A DNA stretch of 64,000 nucleotides from Paenibacillus montaniterrae. Its GTDB lineage: Bacteria; Bacillota; Bacilli; Paenibacillales; Paenibacillaceae. Location of the stretch: the NCBI RefSeq assembly GCF_018403185.1, contig NZ_BOSE01000006.1, positions 186,001 to 250,000 on the forward strand, given 5' to 3'. Positions within the stretch are counted from its first letter, which is position 1. Each line of letters begins with the position of its first letter. Made by a program: the position numbers and the translations under genes. This document shows positions 1 to 8,144 of the stretch, piece by piece. The notes under the pieces are model-generated. The model did not search any database. It was not told the origin of the DNA and saw nothing but the letters and a program-made list of their open reading frames with translations.

Positions 1-231
1 ATGATGGTGCTGACCGTACGAGCACTTGCTAAAGCAGGCAAGCAGCTTGAAGAAGCTGGCTCGCTAGACAGCTTCAGCGATGCTGATTATGTAGCGCCAT
101 ATGCAAAAGCTCAAGCTGAAGCGCTTGTGCAAAGCGGCATTATTAACGGTAAAAACGGAAAATTAGCTCCGCAGGATTCACTTACTCGCGCTGAAGCAGC
201 CGTTATTCTATACCGTATCTGGAAGCTGTAA
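1..231 (+). CDS. SLH-domain surface protein, C-terminal end (partial)
   Basis: Only the last 76 residues lie in the window; the reading frame is open to the left edge, so the ATG at position 1 is not necessarily a start. The residues around SGIINGKNGKLAPQDSLTRA and the following AEAAVILYRI match the end of an S-layer homology (SLH) repeat. SLH repeats bind pyruvylated secondary cell-wall polymers and hold exoproteins on the Gram-positive surface. What the rest of the protein does cannot be seen. Two other SLH proteins occur later in this window (49.8-59.5 kb). A strong hairpin follows the stop codon. Confidence 0.85.
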   Translation: MMVLTVRALAKAGKQLEEAGSLDSFSDADYVAPYAKAQAEALVQSGIINGKNGKLAPQDSLTRAEAAVILYRIWKL

Positions 232-259
232 AAACTGAAAGCAAGCAATATGCAATAAA

Positions 260-310
260 AATAGGGGTTGCCAGAAGTCAATGAACATTGACTTCTGAGC
301 AACCCCTATT
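260..310. terminator. Bidirectional terminator hairpin between SLH gene and ydjO
   Basis: A near-perfect inverted repeat: AATAGGGGTTGC followed by CAGAAGTCAATG, a 2-nt loop, then the reverse complements with one bulged A. It sits between two converging genes, so it can end transcripts from both sides. Its inner CAGAAGTCA...TGACTTCTG part resembles the cores of hairpins at 22607-22672 and 49666-49714. Confidence 0.85.
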
Positions 311-321
311 CATGCTGTGAA

Positions 322-537
322 TTACTTGCGTTCGGATATAATTGGACTCGTGTTTTCCACTACATCCAGAATCTTTTCACCTTTGATCATCGAGGAATGA
401 CATTTAGGGCATTCGGGAGTTGCGGAAAAAGAAAAATTGTCTCTCATCCATCCCTTGCAGTTCTCGTTCGTGCATGACCATATTACAGTTAACTCAGTTG
501 GAATATCTTCTAATGGTTTTTTTCGAGAATTATACAT
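322..537 (-). CDS. ydjO: YdjO-family cold-induced zinc-ribbon protein
   Basis: A 71-residue protein with two Cys pairs, CTNENC (about residues 26-31) and CPKC (about 43-46), which would form a small zinc ribbon. It matches the Bacillus YdjO family (cold-inducible protein) in length, in the WSCTNENCKGWMRDNF region and in cysteine spacing. The family's biochemical role is unknown. The start has a GAGGGG ribosome site about 6 nt upstream. It lies just downstream of a cold-shock gene on the same strand, but a terminator at 604-637 separates them, so co-transcription is not required. Confidence 0.8.
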   Translation of the reverse strand: MYNSRKKPLEDIPTELTVIWSCTNENCKGWMRDNFSFSATPECPKCHSSMIKGEKILDVVENTSPIISERK

Positions 538-603
538 GTGCTCCCCTCTTTCTATTCCTAATTTATCAAGGATACTCGATAGCTGCCCGACTGAAATTAG
601 TGT

Positions 604-637
604 AAAAAAATTGCCCCAAGCATGTTGTTCGGGGCAA
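604..637 (-). terminator. Terminator of the cold-shock gene
   Basis: Inverted repeat TTGCCCC...GGGGCAA (611-637) followed on the minus strand by a run of seven T (604-610). It has the classic Rho-independent form and lies just downstream of the cold-shock stop codon. Confidence 0.85.
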
Positions 638-649
638 TTCGTTCATGTA

Positions 650-850
650 CTAAAGTTTTACAACGTTTTCTGCTTGAGGACCGCGGTTGCCTTGAACAAT
701 GTTAAATTCAACGCGTTGACCCTCTTCCAATGTTTTATAGCCTTCGCTTACGATAGCGCTGAAATGTACGAATACGTCGCTTCCGCCTTCAACCTCGATA
801 AATCCAAATCCTTTTTCACCATTAAACCATTTCACTGTACCTGTTTCCAT
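650..850 (-). CDS. csp: Cold-shock protein (CspA/CspB family)
   Basis: A 66-residue single cold-shock domain with RNP1 (KGFGFIEV, about residues 13-20) and RNP2 (VFVHFSAI, about 26-33) on a five-strand OB barrel. It binds single-stranded RNA or DNA and acts as an RNA chaperone. The start at 850 (METGTVKWFN) is preferred over an upstream in-frame ATG because it gives the usual family length and has AAGGTGGG 9-10 nt upstream. A long 5' leader of about 130 nt with a strong hairpin lies between promoter and start, as is typical of cold-shock mRNAs. The last residues, ENVVKL, are standard. Confidence 0.95.
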   Translation of the reverse strand: METGTVKWFNGEKGFGFIEVEGGSDVFVHFSAIVSEGYKTLEEGQRVEFNIVQGNRGPQAENVVKL

Positions 851-900
851 TAAATAAACCCACCTTTTCATTGTTCCCAAAATTTACTGAAATAAAAAAA

Positions 901-954
901 ATTTGCATGCTGCTTGCGGTTATTGAATAACTAATAACCTCACATCATGCAAAT
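901..954 (-). promoter_or_regulatory. Structured 5' leader of the cold-shock mRNA
   Basis: Nested inverted repeats in the untranslated leader: outer arms ATTTGCATG (901-909) and CATGCAAAT (946-954), inner arms GGTTATT and AATAACC. The minus-strand transcript would fold into a two-tier hairpin about 50 nt upstream of the start codon. Cold-shock leaders elsewhere are known to fold in a temperature-dependent way; that this one does is inference. Confidence 0.6.
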
Positions 955-982
955 ATCACTCTGTTCGTTATTTCAATAACTC

Positions 983-1012
983 ATTATAACACACATTGAA
1001 TAGAAATGCCAA
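983..1012 (-). promoter_or_regulatory. Cold-shock gene promoter
   Basis: Read on the minus strand: -35 TTGGCA (1012-1007), 18-nt spacer, -10 TATAAT (988-983). It is a sigma-A type promoter, placed about 135 nt upstream of the start codon. The rest of this gap (1013-1214) holds no gene I can support. Confidence 0.7.
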
Positions 1013-1214
1013 CAAGTATTTTCTTATATCACCAGTATTGAAATTTTCTGTTAACGCTGCTCTCTAACGTTCAAGAAAATAATCGGTTCGCCTACTCATA
1101 ATCTTGCTTAATCCTCCCTCCGACTGAGATTCAACCCAACTATAGACCAATTCATTTAAACTCGGCATCAGATAAAATGAACGTAAACAAACGATCTTCA
1201 GTAGGAGGAGTCTC

Positions 1215-1859
1215 ATGTCTAACCTGCGTTCAAAACGGACTTGGTTAATCGCAGTCTCATTACTTGCCATAGGCGTAAGTACGTATTTGACTATTACAAA
1301 CTTTTTCTTTGGTGTAACATCCTCTGGACTTATCCAAAACAAATTAAACCAGCATATGCAGCTATCCAACATTTATTACATCGTGCTATATTTGCATATC
1401 GCTACTGGTATTATCGCATTATTGATTGGCTGGCTCCAATTTATCGAGTCCTTTAGAAAAAGAGCTATCGGTTTTCATCGAATAATCGGTAAAATCTATA
1501 GCGTTTGTATTCTCTTCTCTGGCATAAGCGGCCTGTTTATCGCTTTCAAAGCTACTGGCGGATGGATATCTACGTTAGCCTTCTTACTGCTTTCTTTATT
1601 ATGGATTTACACCATTATAAAAGGGTATCGAGCTATTGTTGTGAATAGAGATCAACGAAGTCATCAGAAATGGATGCTGCGCAATTATGCGCTGACCTTT
1701 GCTGCAGTCACACTGCGCATATATTTACCAATCTGCATGCTGTTGTTTGGATTTGAAATGTTTGAGCTGTATTACCGCGCCATCGCCTGGCTTTGCTGGA
1801 TTCCGAATCTTATCATTGCAGAGTGGATCATCCGACGAACTGCTCATCGACTTTCATAA
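1215..1859 (+). CDS. DUF2306-family integral membrane protein
   Basis: A 214-residue protein with about six hydrophobic segments: residues 9-33, 54-76, 88-110, 113-130, 160-180 and 183-205. The ALLIGWLQFI and GFHRIIGKIY stretches are typical of the DUF2306 family (predicted membrane proteins resembling heme- or quinone-binding four-helix bundles). The conserved His in 'YLHIATG' and 'FHRIIG' could be ligands, but the function is unknown. Start ATG 1215 has an AGGAGG site 7 nt upstream. A strong terminator follows the stop codon; it is transcribed alone. Confidence 0.75.
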   Translation: MSNLRSKRTWLIAVSLLAIGVSTYLTITNFFFGVTSSGLIQNKLNQHMQLSNIYYIVLYLHIATGIIALLIGWLQFIESFRKRAIGFHRIIGKIYSVCILFSGISGLFIAFKATGGWISTLAFLLLSLLWIYTIIKGYRAIVVNRDQRSHQKWMLRNYALTFAAVTLRIYLPICMLLFGFEMFELYYRAIAWLCWIPNLIIAEWIIRRTAHRLS

Positions 1860-1880
1860 GAAAGGGTATAGAAAATCAAT

Positions 1881-1934
1881 AACCCGTTTTCGAGCCAAGC
1901 AGCTTACGCTGCCTCCGACTCGAAAACGGGTTTT
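1881..1934 (+). terminator. Terminator after DUF2306 gene
   Basis: Inverted repeat AACCCGTTTTCGAG / CTCGAAAACGGGTT (1881-1894 with 1919-1932), with inner CAG...CTG pairing. The next gene converges from the right, so it may serve both strands. Confidence 0.8.
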
Positions 1935-1986
1935 AGCTAATCATTTATAGTCTTGCCTGCATTATGACAATTATAGTTATATGAAG

Positions 1987-3402
1987 TTACTGCCAAAGCT
2001 CATTGGCCGCTGCCTGGAACGGCTCCTTATACTTCTCAATGACAGTCGATACGGAAACCCCTTCGCGCAGCTCGCCAACAAATTCATAGTATGGCATTGA
2101 CGGATAAGCGTCTATTCCTTCAATAACTCTTATGCTTTCCCCGGCCGTTCTTGCATTCTGTACATCCGCTTCGTTTTGGAACCATTTCTCAAGATCCGCT
2201 TGTCTTGGATAGTCATACACCGATTCTATATCATATATTTTTTCCCACAGATATACAATTTGCTCGGGATTCTCTACTGCCTTAGGAATGGTGTAATAAT
2301 TTGGAATCGTATTGAACGAATGATAGCCTGTTGCACTAGGTCCTTTCGGGAATGGCAGGAAACCGATATCGTAGTCCGCCATATCCGTATTAAAGGAATC
2401 CATCTCATAATCCGCACCAGCGAACATCAGCGTATTGCCTTGAATGAAAAACTGCTTCGGCTCAGTCCAGTCTCCCCCTTCCGTCGGTCTTGCCACCGCT
2501 TCCGTTGCAAGGCGGGAAATGAAGTTCAACGCTTCCAGCGTTTTAGGATCTTCAAGCGTTTGCTGTCCTTCCGCGAACATGCTTGCTTCATTGGCAGCCA
2601 AAGCCTGAATTAGAATCGAGTCTGATGCAAGCCCCCACGTATCGAGCTTGCCATCGTTATTCGTATCCTGATTCGCTTCCTTGGCAACCTGGACAAAGGT
2701 ATCCCAGTTCCAATTGTCCGCATCAACATATTCTTGAAGCGATTTGATACCGAGCTGATTCATCAGGGTGCGGTTATAGAAAACACCTTGCGATGCGCCA
2801 GCAACTCCGATCCGGAAGCCGTAGCCTTCGCCGTCAAACTGTGACAGCTCGCTTGTATATTGCAAAACAAACGCATTATCATTCGTCACATAATCATCGA
2901 GCGGCCAGAATAGATCCTGCTTGACCAGCGTAGGAATCATCCATGGTCTTGCCAATCGAATAATGTCTCCAATCGGCTCGCCGGCCATTAGTGAAGCCGT
3001 AACCTTATCTTTATACTCGCCATAGTCTACAACGACATATTCTACCTTGAAATTATGCTTCTCCATAAGAGCATCCAGATTAGCCTTCATCTGAATCCCG
3101 TCCGGGCTATTCTCCTGAATTGACTCGTCATACCAGGAAACGAGCTTTAACGTTCTGCCCCCCATATCAAAATCCATCTCAGGCGTTGCATTAGGATTAA
3201 CGGATTCTTCTTCCGTCTGCTCGGAAGAATTATCATCTGGAGCAGCATTGCCACCATTATTGCTAGCGTTAGAAGCGTCTGAATCATTTACAGCTCCCCC
3301 GTCTCCTGTCGTACTGCTCCCGTCATTGCCGCCATTGCTGCAAGCCATCATAAATACAAGCATCAAACTACATAAAACGAACAGCACTTTCCGAGTGTTC
3401 AT
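1987..3402 (-). CDS. ABC transporter sugar-binding lipoprotein (family 1)
   Basis: 471 residues. The lipoprotein signal ends at the lipobox FMMAC (Cys 21), followed by a Gly/Ser/Asn/Asp-rich linker to about residue 75. The rest is an extracellular solute-binding protein of the sugar type (WDTFVQVAKEANQDTNNDGK, then the PFPKGPSATGY loop). It would capture an oligosaccharide at the membrane. The start has a GGGGGGAT site. No permease or ATPase gene is next to it, so it must work with a transporter encoded elsewhere, perhaps with the shared ATPase MsmX as in related bacteria (inference). An AraC regulator lies divergently upstream and probably controls it. Confidence 0.85.
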   Translation of the reverse strand: MNTRKVLFVLCSLMLVFMMACSNGGNDGSSTTGDGGAVNDSDASNASNNGGNAAPDDNSSEQTEEESVNPNATPEMDFDMGGRTLKLVSWYDESIQENSPDGIQMKANLDALMEKHNFKVEYVVVDYGEYKDKVTASLMAGEPIGDIIRLARPWMIPTLVKQDLFWPLDDYVTNDNAFVLQYTSELSQFDGEGYGFRIGVAGASQGVFYNRTLMNQLGIKSLQEYVDADNWNWDTFVQVAKEANQDTNNDGKLDTWGLASDSILIQALAANEASMFAEGQQTLEDPKTLEALNFISRLATEAVARPTEGGDWTEPKQFFIQGNTLMFAGADYEMDSFNTDMADYDIGFLPFPKGPSATGYHSFNTIPNYYTIPKAVENPEQIVYLWEKIYDIESVYDYPRQADLEKWFQNEADVQNARTAGESIRVIEGIDAYPSMPYYEFVGELREGVSVSTVIEKYKEPFQAAANELWQ

Positions 3403-3626
3403 TTGCGATCCCCCTTTTTATCGTCAGCCCATTCTTTAGATAACGCTTTCATAACCAAATTATATAAATGCTCTCAGCTGTACCACCATAGAGCATTTAA
3501 AGATTATTTGTAAAAATTAAACATACTTTTCAGACTAAATGTCCAAGCTTTTCACAGGTTGTAATGGGCTGTAAACGATGTAAAATCTTCCGTAAGCAGT
3601 ATTGCTATTGTAAGGGGGAGAGTCGT

Positions 3627-4415
3627 GTGAATATAGAACAATTTGAATATCTCAATCCGAACATTATTCATTTTGTAGAAAGAAAAAATACTCCAGATTG
3701 GATTATTCCAAAGCGACAAAACGGTTTCCATGAGCTCTACTTTATATTGGATGGAAAAGCTGCCTTTAACGTTGATGGACAATGCTTCACAGCTCAGGCT
3801 GGCGATATTGTTTACATCAAGGGCGGCAGTACTCGTGAAGCGCATACGTACAAAGCCTGTCCGGTGCATACCTTCGCCGTTAACTTTCACTGGTTGAATG
3901 ACAATCACGTATCGCTGCCATTTGGAGCATTGCTTAAAAATAAAATGAATCAGGACATCCTCGCCTATCTTACAGAAATTCAACAAGTCCATTCACTTAA
4001 GCCTACCTTTAGCAAATTTAAAGAACGCGCCTTGTTTATGCTGCTGCTAAATCATTTGTTTCAATTGTATTTCTGCAGAGTCCAGTCCAACATCGACCCA
4101 AGAATAAAAAAAATTTTAGATTATATCCATCTCCATTTTGCCGACCAGATCGAAATTAACAGACTCGCGCACATGATCAATCTGCATGCCGTCTATTTAG
4201 GCAAGCTGTTTAAAGAGAACACTGGCTTTACCGTTAAAGCCTACTTGAACCGAATTCGCATTAATCAAGCAGAGCGCCTGCTTGCCGCCGGACAATTCAG
4301 CGTAACGGAGGTTGCCGAGCAGTGCGGGTTTAGCGATATATACTACTTCAGCAAGGTGTTTAAAAGGACGAAGGGCTATTCTCCTTCAATTGTTATCAAG
4401 CAAAACATTATATAA
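3627..4415 (+). CDS. AraC-family transcriptional regulator
   Basis: 263 residues from a GTG start at 3627 (AAGGGGGAG 6 nt upstream); an in-frame ATG at 3564 has no ribosome site and adds a Cys-rich stretch foreign to the family. The N-terminal half is a cupin-like sensing domain (HELYFILDGKAAFNVDG, AGDIVYIKGGS). The C-terminal 100 residues carry two helix-turn-helix motifs: INRLAHMINLHAVYLGKLFK and VTEVAEQCGFSDIYYFSKVF. It is divergent from the sugar-binding lipoprotein gene across a 224-nt gap, which suggests control of sugar uptake. Confidence 0.88.
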   Translation: MNIEQFEYLNPNIIHFVERKNTPDWIIPKRQNGFHELYFILDGKAAFNVDGQCFTAQAGDIVYIKGGSTREAHTYKACPVHTFAVNFHWLNDNHVSLPFGALLKNKMNQDILAYLTEIQQVHSLKPTFSKFKERALFMLLLNHLFQLYFCRVQSNIDPRIKKILDYIHLHFADQIEINRLAHMINLHAVYLGKLFKENTGFTVKAYLNRIRINQAERLLAAGQFSVTEVAEQCGFSDIYYFSKVFKRTKGYSPSIVIKQNII

Positions 4416-4427
4416 GTACAAAAAAAG

Positions 4428-4470
4428 ATGCACCGTCAGTTAATTGCATTGCATAAGCTGACGATGCATC
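4428..4470. terminator. Hairpin between AraC and arabinofuranosidase genes
   Basis: GATGCACCGTCAG pairs with CTGACGATGCATC around an 18-nt loop, with a one-base bulge. It lies between converging genes. A run of A (4420-4427) on its left would act as a T-run for the minus-strand gene. Confidence 0.6.
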
Positions 4471-4526
4471 TCAATAGTGTTCTAGTATCCAATCTTTAGC
4501 TGCCTTAATCGTTAACCCGGTTGAAT

Positions 4527-6038
4527 TTAACGGGCATTAACCTGCAAGCGAATAACATTCCAGGAAGCCTTGGACAGCAGCGCTTTAACATTGGCCTGAT
4601 CAATCGTTGTTTTGCCGCCATTATGCGGAACGACATTGTCAGGAGCATCCTTCGTATTGATCGCCTTCAAGTCGTCATGCTCAAGCACAATATGCTCAAG
4701 CAGACTGACATTGCCAAAGCTGCGCAAATCAACATCAAGCTCCATTTGCTCGCTCAAATGGCGGTTGACAGCAAATATTGTAATGATGTCCTGCTCCTCA
4801 TCATGCACGCTAATCGCTTCAAGATATGGAACATCTGTATAGTCCTTGGAATCATATTTCGGCGAATCAATAATCGCCTGCAGCGCCTTGCCTCTGCCGT
4901 ATTTGGAGGCATGAAGAAACGGATAATACGTTGTTTGCAGCCATAGCGCACCATTGCGCTCTGTCATAATTGGCGCAATAACGTTGATCAATTGAGCTAA
5001 ACAAGCCACCTTTACGCGATCCGCATGCCTTAAAATCGTAATCAAGTAGCAGCCTAGCGCCAGCGCATCCTCATGGGTATAAACATCCTCAAATTCAGGC
5101 GGCGCGATTTGCCAGCGTTCCTCCGCACGGCTTGAGCCGATCGTTTTCCATACATTCCATTCATCAAGCGACAGCATCAGCTTTTTCTTGCTGCGCTTTT
5201 TAGCTTGAACTGCGTCCGAAATCGAAGCGACACTCGAAATGAAATGATCGAGATTCATCGACGACGCCAGGAAGTTGGCTGTATCATTGTTGTTATTGTT
5301 GTAATACGCATGCAGCGATAAATAATCAACCTGCTCGTAGCACAAATCAAGCACCGTATCCTCCCAATAGCCAAATGTGCTCATGCCGCTGCTGGAGCTG
5401 CCGCATGCCACCAGCTCGATTGTCGGATCGACCCACTTCATCGCCTTCGCTGTTTCATTGGCGATGCGGCCATATTCCTCAGCCGTTTTCGCGCCAATTT
5501 GCCATGGACCGTCCATTTCATTGCCGAGACACCATGTTTTAAAGCGATGCGGCTCCTTATAGCCGTGGGAAATACGCAAGTCACTCCAGTATGAGCCGGA
5601 AGGATGATTGCAATATTCAACCAGATTGCGAGCAGCGTCAATCCCTCTTGTGCCAAGATTGACTGCCATCATCACCTCAGTGCCGACCAGCTTCGCCCAG
5701 TCAGCAAACTCATTCGTGCCAACCTCATTCGTTTCCGTTGTCCACCACGCAAGCTCAAGCAGACGCTTGCGCTGCTCCTTAGGACCAACGCCATCCTCCC
5801 AATTGTAGCCCGATACGAAGTTTCCTCCAGGATAGCGAATAATCGGTACCTGCAGCGCCTTTATCGCCTCTATCGCATCCTGGCGAAAGCCTTGTTGATC
5901 AGCAGTTGGATGATCAGGCTCATAGATCCCCCCATATACCGCTCTACCCAAATGCTCAATAAATGAGCCATATATACGCTTGTCTACAGAAGAAATGACA
6001 AAGTGCTTATCGATTAACATGTTAGACTTCAAAGCCAT
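4527..6038 (-). CDS. abfA: Intracellular alpha-L-arabinofuranosidase, GH51
   Basis: 503 residues with no signal peptide, the usual length for GH51. It removes terminal alpha-L-arabinofuranosyl groups from arabino-oligosaccharides taken up from arabinan or arabinoxylan. Visible motifs are RYPGGNF (about 68-74), the acid/base GNEMDG (Glu 174) and the nucleophile LSLDEWNVW (Glu 293). A run of five Asn (248-252) follows SLHAYY and is slightly unusual. Start ATG 6038 has AGGGAGG upstream. It is divergent from an ArsR-like regulator over a 143-nt gap with a long inverted repeat. It fits with the secreted GH43 arabinanase at 27.4-29.6 kb. Confidence 0.95.
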   Translation of the reverse strand: MALKSNMLIDKHFVISSVDKRIYGSFIEHLGRAVYGGIYEPDHPTADQQGFRQDAIEAIKALQVPIIRYPGGNFVSGYNWEDGVGPKEQRKRLLELAWWTTETNEVGTNEFADWAKLVGTEVMMAVNLGTRGIDAARNLVEYCNHPSGSYWSDLRISHGYKEPHRFKTWCLGNEMDGPWQIGAKTAEEYGRIANETAKAMKWVDPTIELVACGSSSSGMSTFGYWEDTVLDLCYEQVDYLSLHAYYNNNNNDTANFLASSMNLDHFISSVASISDAVQAKKRSKKKLMLSLDEWNVWKTIGSSRAEERWQIAPPEFEDVYTHEDALALGCYLITILRHADRVKVACLAQLINVIAPIMTERNGALWLQTTYYPFLHASKYGRGKALQAIIDSPKYDSKDYTDVPYLEAISVHDEEQDIITIFAVNRHLSEQMELDVDLRSFGNVSLLEHIVLEHDDLKAINTKDAPDNVVPHNGGKTTIDQANVKALLSKASWNVIRLQVNAR

Positions 6039-6054
6039 ACTCGCAGCCTCCCTA

Positions 6055-6170
6055 TTTAGAATTAACTTATAACCAAATTCTATAGCTTGATATTCTCATT
6101 AAATTTGTATCATATTATAGTTATTGATACAATTAAAATCATCAGGATTCGTAAAATTCATAATTCTAAA
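6055..6170. promoter_or_regulatory. Divergent promoter region with 10-bp inverted repeat
   Basis: TTTAGAATTA (6055-6064) and its exact reverse complement TAATTCTAAA (6161-6170) lie at the two ends of the gap, each just upstream of a ribosome site (abfA and the ArsR-like gene). The middle is AT-rich. The symmetric placement suggests a regulator-binding pair, perhaps for the ArsR-like protein; this is inference. Confidence 0.45.
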
Positions 6171-6181
6171 GGAGAGGCAAT

Positions 6182-7090
6182 ATGCTTTTAACAACGAACA
6201 CAGCTTCCCTGCAGGTGTATGAGGCGCTTGCGAGCGACATCCGCCTTAAAATTATCGACCTGCTATTCATAAAGGAAATGCATATTAAAGAGCTGGCTGC
6301 CGAGCTTTATTTAAGCAATGCCGTTGTGAGCAGCCATGTGAGCAAGCTGGAAAAGGCGGGCATTGTCGGCAGTCAAATGAGACGGATTGATGGAGGAACA
6401 TATAAATATTGCTTCGTAACGAGCGAATTTATGCAAATTAAGCTATCCCCTGCCAAACGAGAGACATATTTCAAAGAAACAGCCATTCCTGTCGGGCATT
6501 ATTCAGAGCATGAGGCAGTACCGACCTGCGGCATAGCAACAACTGAAAAAATTATTGGCCATTACGATGACCCCGTTTCCTTTCTTGAGCCCGAAAGGAT
6601 GAATGCCGGTATTCTCTGGTTTGCCAGAGGCTTTGTTGAATATAAAATTCCAAATTACTTGCTGGGCGACCAGCGGCTGACCGAGCTGGAAATCTCAATG
6701 GAAATCGGCTCGGAGGCGCCTCAGGTTAACGAGCATTGGCCGTCTGATATCCGCTTTTATTTGGATCAGCAGCTGCTCGGAACATGGACTAGCCCGGGCG
6801 ATTTTGGCGAACAAAGAGGCAGATTGACACCCGCCTGGTGGAAAAGCGACGTCAACCAGTACGGCATGCTGAAGGTGCTGCGCCTGAATGAACGCGGCGC
6901 CTTTATTGACGGCGTTAAAATTTCAAGCATGACGATTGATGCCCTTGATCCATCCGCCAGCTACTGGAGCTTTCGAATTAGCGCCGAGGAGCTGAAGAAG
7001 GGGCGCGGCGGCTTGACGCTTTACGGCCGCGGCTTCGGCAACTACGATCAGGACATCGTAGTCAGAAGCTATTACACCGAGCTCGATTAG
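6182..7090 (+). CDS. ArsR-like winged-helix regulator with large C-terminal domain
   Basis: 302 residues. The first about 75 are an ArsR-type winged helix: ALASDIRLKIIDLLF, then the recognition helix region SNAVVSSHVSKLEKAG. The remaining about 200 residues form a beta-rich domain (FARGFVEYKIPNYLL, LDQQLLGTWTSPGDFGE, SYWSFRISAEEL, ending VVRSYY). Normal ArsR proteins are about 100 residues and lack this part, and no CxC metal site is seen, so a sugar or glycoside ligand is more likely than a metal (inference). Start ATG 6182 has AAAGGAGAGG. It is divergent from abfA, so it probably controls arabinoside use. Confidence 0.7.
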   Translation: MLLTTNTASLQVYEALASDIRLKIIDLLFIKEMHIKELAAELYLSNAVVSSHVSKLEKAGIVGSQMRRIDGGTYKYCFVTSEFMQIKLSPAKRETYFKETAIPVGHYSEHEAVPTCGIATTEKIIGHYDDPVSFLEPERMNAGILWFARGFVEYKIPNYLLGDQRLTELEISMEIGSEAPQVNEHWPSDIRFYLDQQLLGTWTSPGDFGEQRGRLTPAWWKSDVNQYGMLKVLRLNERGAFIDGVKISSMTIDALDPSASYWSFRISAEELKKGRGGLTLYGRGFGNYDQDIVVRSYYTELD

Positions 7091-7117
7091 CTTCTGATTT
7101 GCCCCAAGCACAAGTCC

Positions 7118-7177
7118 GTATATGCAAAGGGCTGCTGATCGAATCCTTCGATTCAACCAGCAGCCTTATATGCATAC
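7118..7177. terminator. Bidirectional terminator between ArsR-like and DapA-like genes
   Basis: GGCTGCTG (7130-7137) pairs with CAGCAGCC (7158-7165); inner GAATC/GATTC and outer TATGCA/TGCATA extend the stem. It sits between converging genes. Confidence 0.75.
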
Positions 7178-7216
7178 ATTACCAAGGGGGAGTAATATTG
7201 CATTTTTCCCAAAAAG

Positions 7217-8119
7217 CTAAGAAATAATACCAACCTGTTTTAGAACTTGACGAATTTCCTCTCTGGCCGCATCATCCAGGGAACGGAAAGGAGCACGTAC
7301 CGGGCCGGAAGGCAAGCCGACAATGTCCAGCGCAGCCTTGACCATGGCAGGCTGACCGTACTTTTTGGCAAGCTCGCGAATCGGCTGCCAGCTGTAGTAG
7401 CGCTCGATCGCTTCCTCTTGGCGCCCTGCCTTAATATCCTCGTACAGCGCTACAAATTCACTTGCCATAAAGTTGGCATTGGTAGACGTACAGCCTGCAA
7501 GCCCTGAAGCAATCGCGCCTAGAGCAAGTCCGTCAGAACCGCACATAACGGCAATTTTGTCCCCTGCATAGGCTTGCGTGCGAACAAGCGCATGCAAATC
7601 TGTCGCACCCTGCTTCACTCCTGCAACATTGGACAGCTCAGCAAGCCCTTTAATTTCCTCAGGCGTTAAATGCACGCCAATGCTTGCGCTGTTGTAAATA
7701 AAGATTGGAAAATCGACCGCGTCATTCAGCAGCTGAAAATGGTAGGCTATATCAGTCGGACGCACCTCCGAAACATAAGGCGGCGTAACCATAACACCAC
7801 TGGCGCCATATTCTTTGGCAGCCTCGGTCAGCATAATCGCCTCCGCCGTTCCGCTGGCTGCTGTACAGCATAGCAGCGGCACTCTGCCAGCCACTGCTTG
7901 CGCGGCATATCGGAACAACGCTTTGCGCTCCTCAGCCGTCATACTAGGATATTCGGCGTACGTTCCGCCTACAACAATACCATGAGCGCCCGCAGCAATA
8001 TAATGATCGATATTGCGCGCCAGCGCCGCCTCGTCAATAGCTGATCCATCCGCAGTAAATGGCGTGATGGCGAGTACATAAATCCCTTTCAGCTGAGCCT
8101 TCAATTGTGCAGCCTTCAT
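7217..8119 (-). CDS. DapA/N-acetylneuraminate lyase-family aldolase
   Basis: 300 residues, the normal length of the class I aldolase family that includes dihydrodipicolinate synthase, N-acetylneuraminate lyase and 2-keto-3-deoxy acid aldolases. Lys 169 (AGVKQG) is the Schiff-base lysine and Tyr 142 (FIYNS) the partner. The usual GTTGE or GSTGE loop reads GGTYAEYPS (51-59), so it is unlikely to be the biosynthetic DapA. It is the last gene of the catabolic run at 7.2-18.3 kb, and presumably cleaves a 2-keto acid to pyruvate and an aldehyde, or acts as a related lyase (inference). The 25-nt gap to the aminotransferase upstream suggests one transcript. Confidence 0.85.
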   Translation of the reverse strand: MKAAQLKAQLKGIYVLAITPFTADGSAIDEAALARNIDHYIAAGAHGIVVGGTYAEYPSMTAEERKALFRYAAQAVAGRVPLLCCTAASGTAEAIMLTEAAKEYGASGVMVTPPYVSEVRPTDIAYHFQLLNDAVDFPIFIYNSASIGVHLTPEEIKGLAELSNVAGVKQGATDLHALVRTQAYAGDKIAVMCGSDGLALGAIASGLAGCTSTNANFMASEFVALYEDIKAGRQEEAIERYYSWQPIRELAKKYGQPAMVKAALDIVGLPSGPVRAPFRSLDDAAREEIRQVLKQVGIIS

Positions 8120-8144
8120 CCTGCTTCACCCTCTCGTGTCGTCG

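Noticed and set aside
1064..1372. 102-residue minus-strand ORF whose last 35 residues look protein-like
   Set aside because: Most of it is antisense to the DUF2306 gene, no ribosome site is seen, and the readable tail (ending RRTDYFLER) could only be a gene remnant.
4754..4954. Minus-strand 66-residue ORF and several plus-strand ORFs inside the GH51 gene
   Set aside because: They are shadows of a clearly coding gene with both catalytic glutamates.
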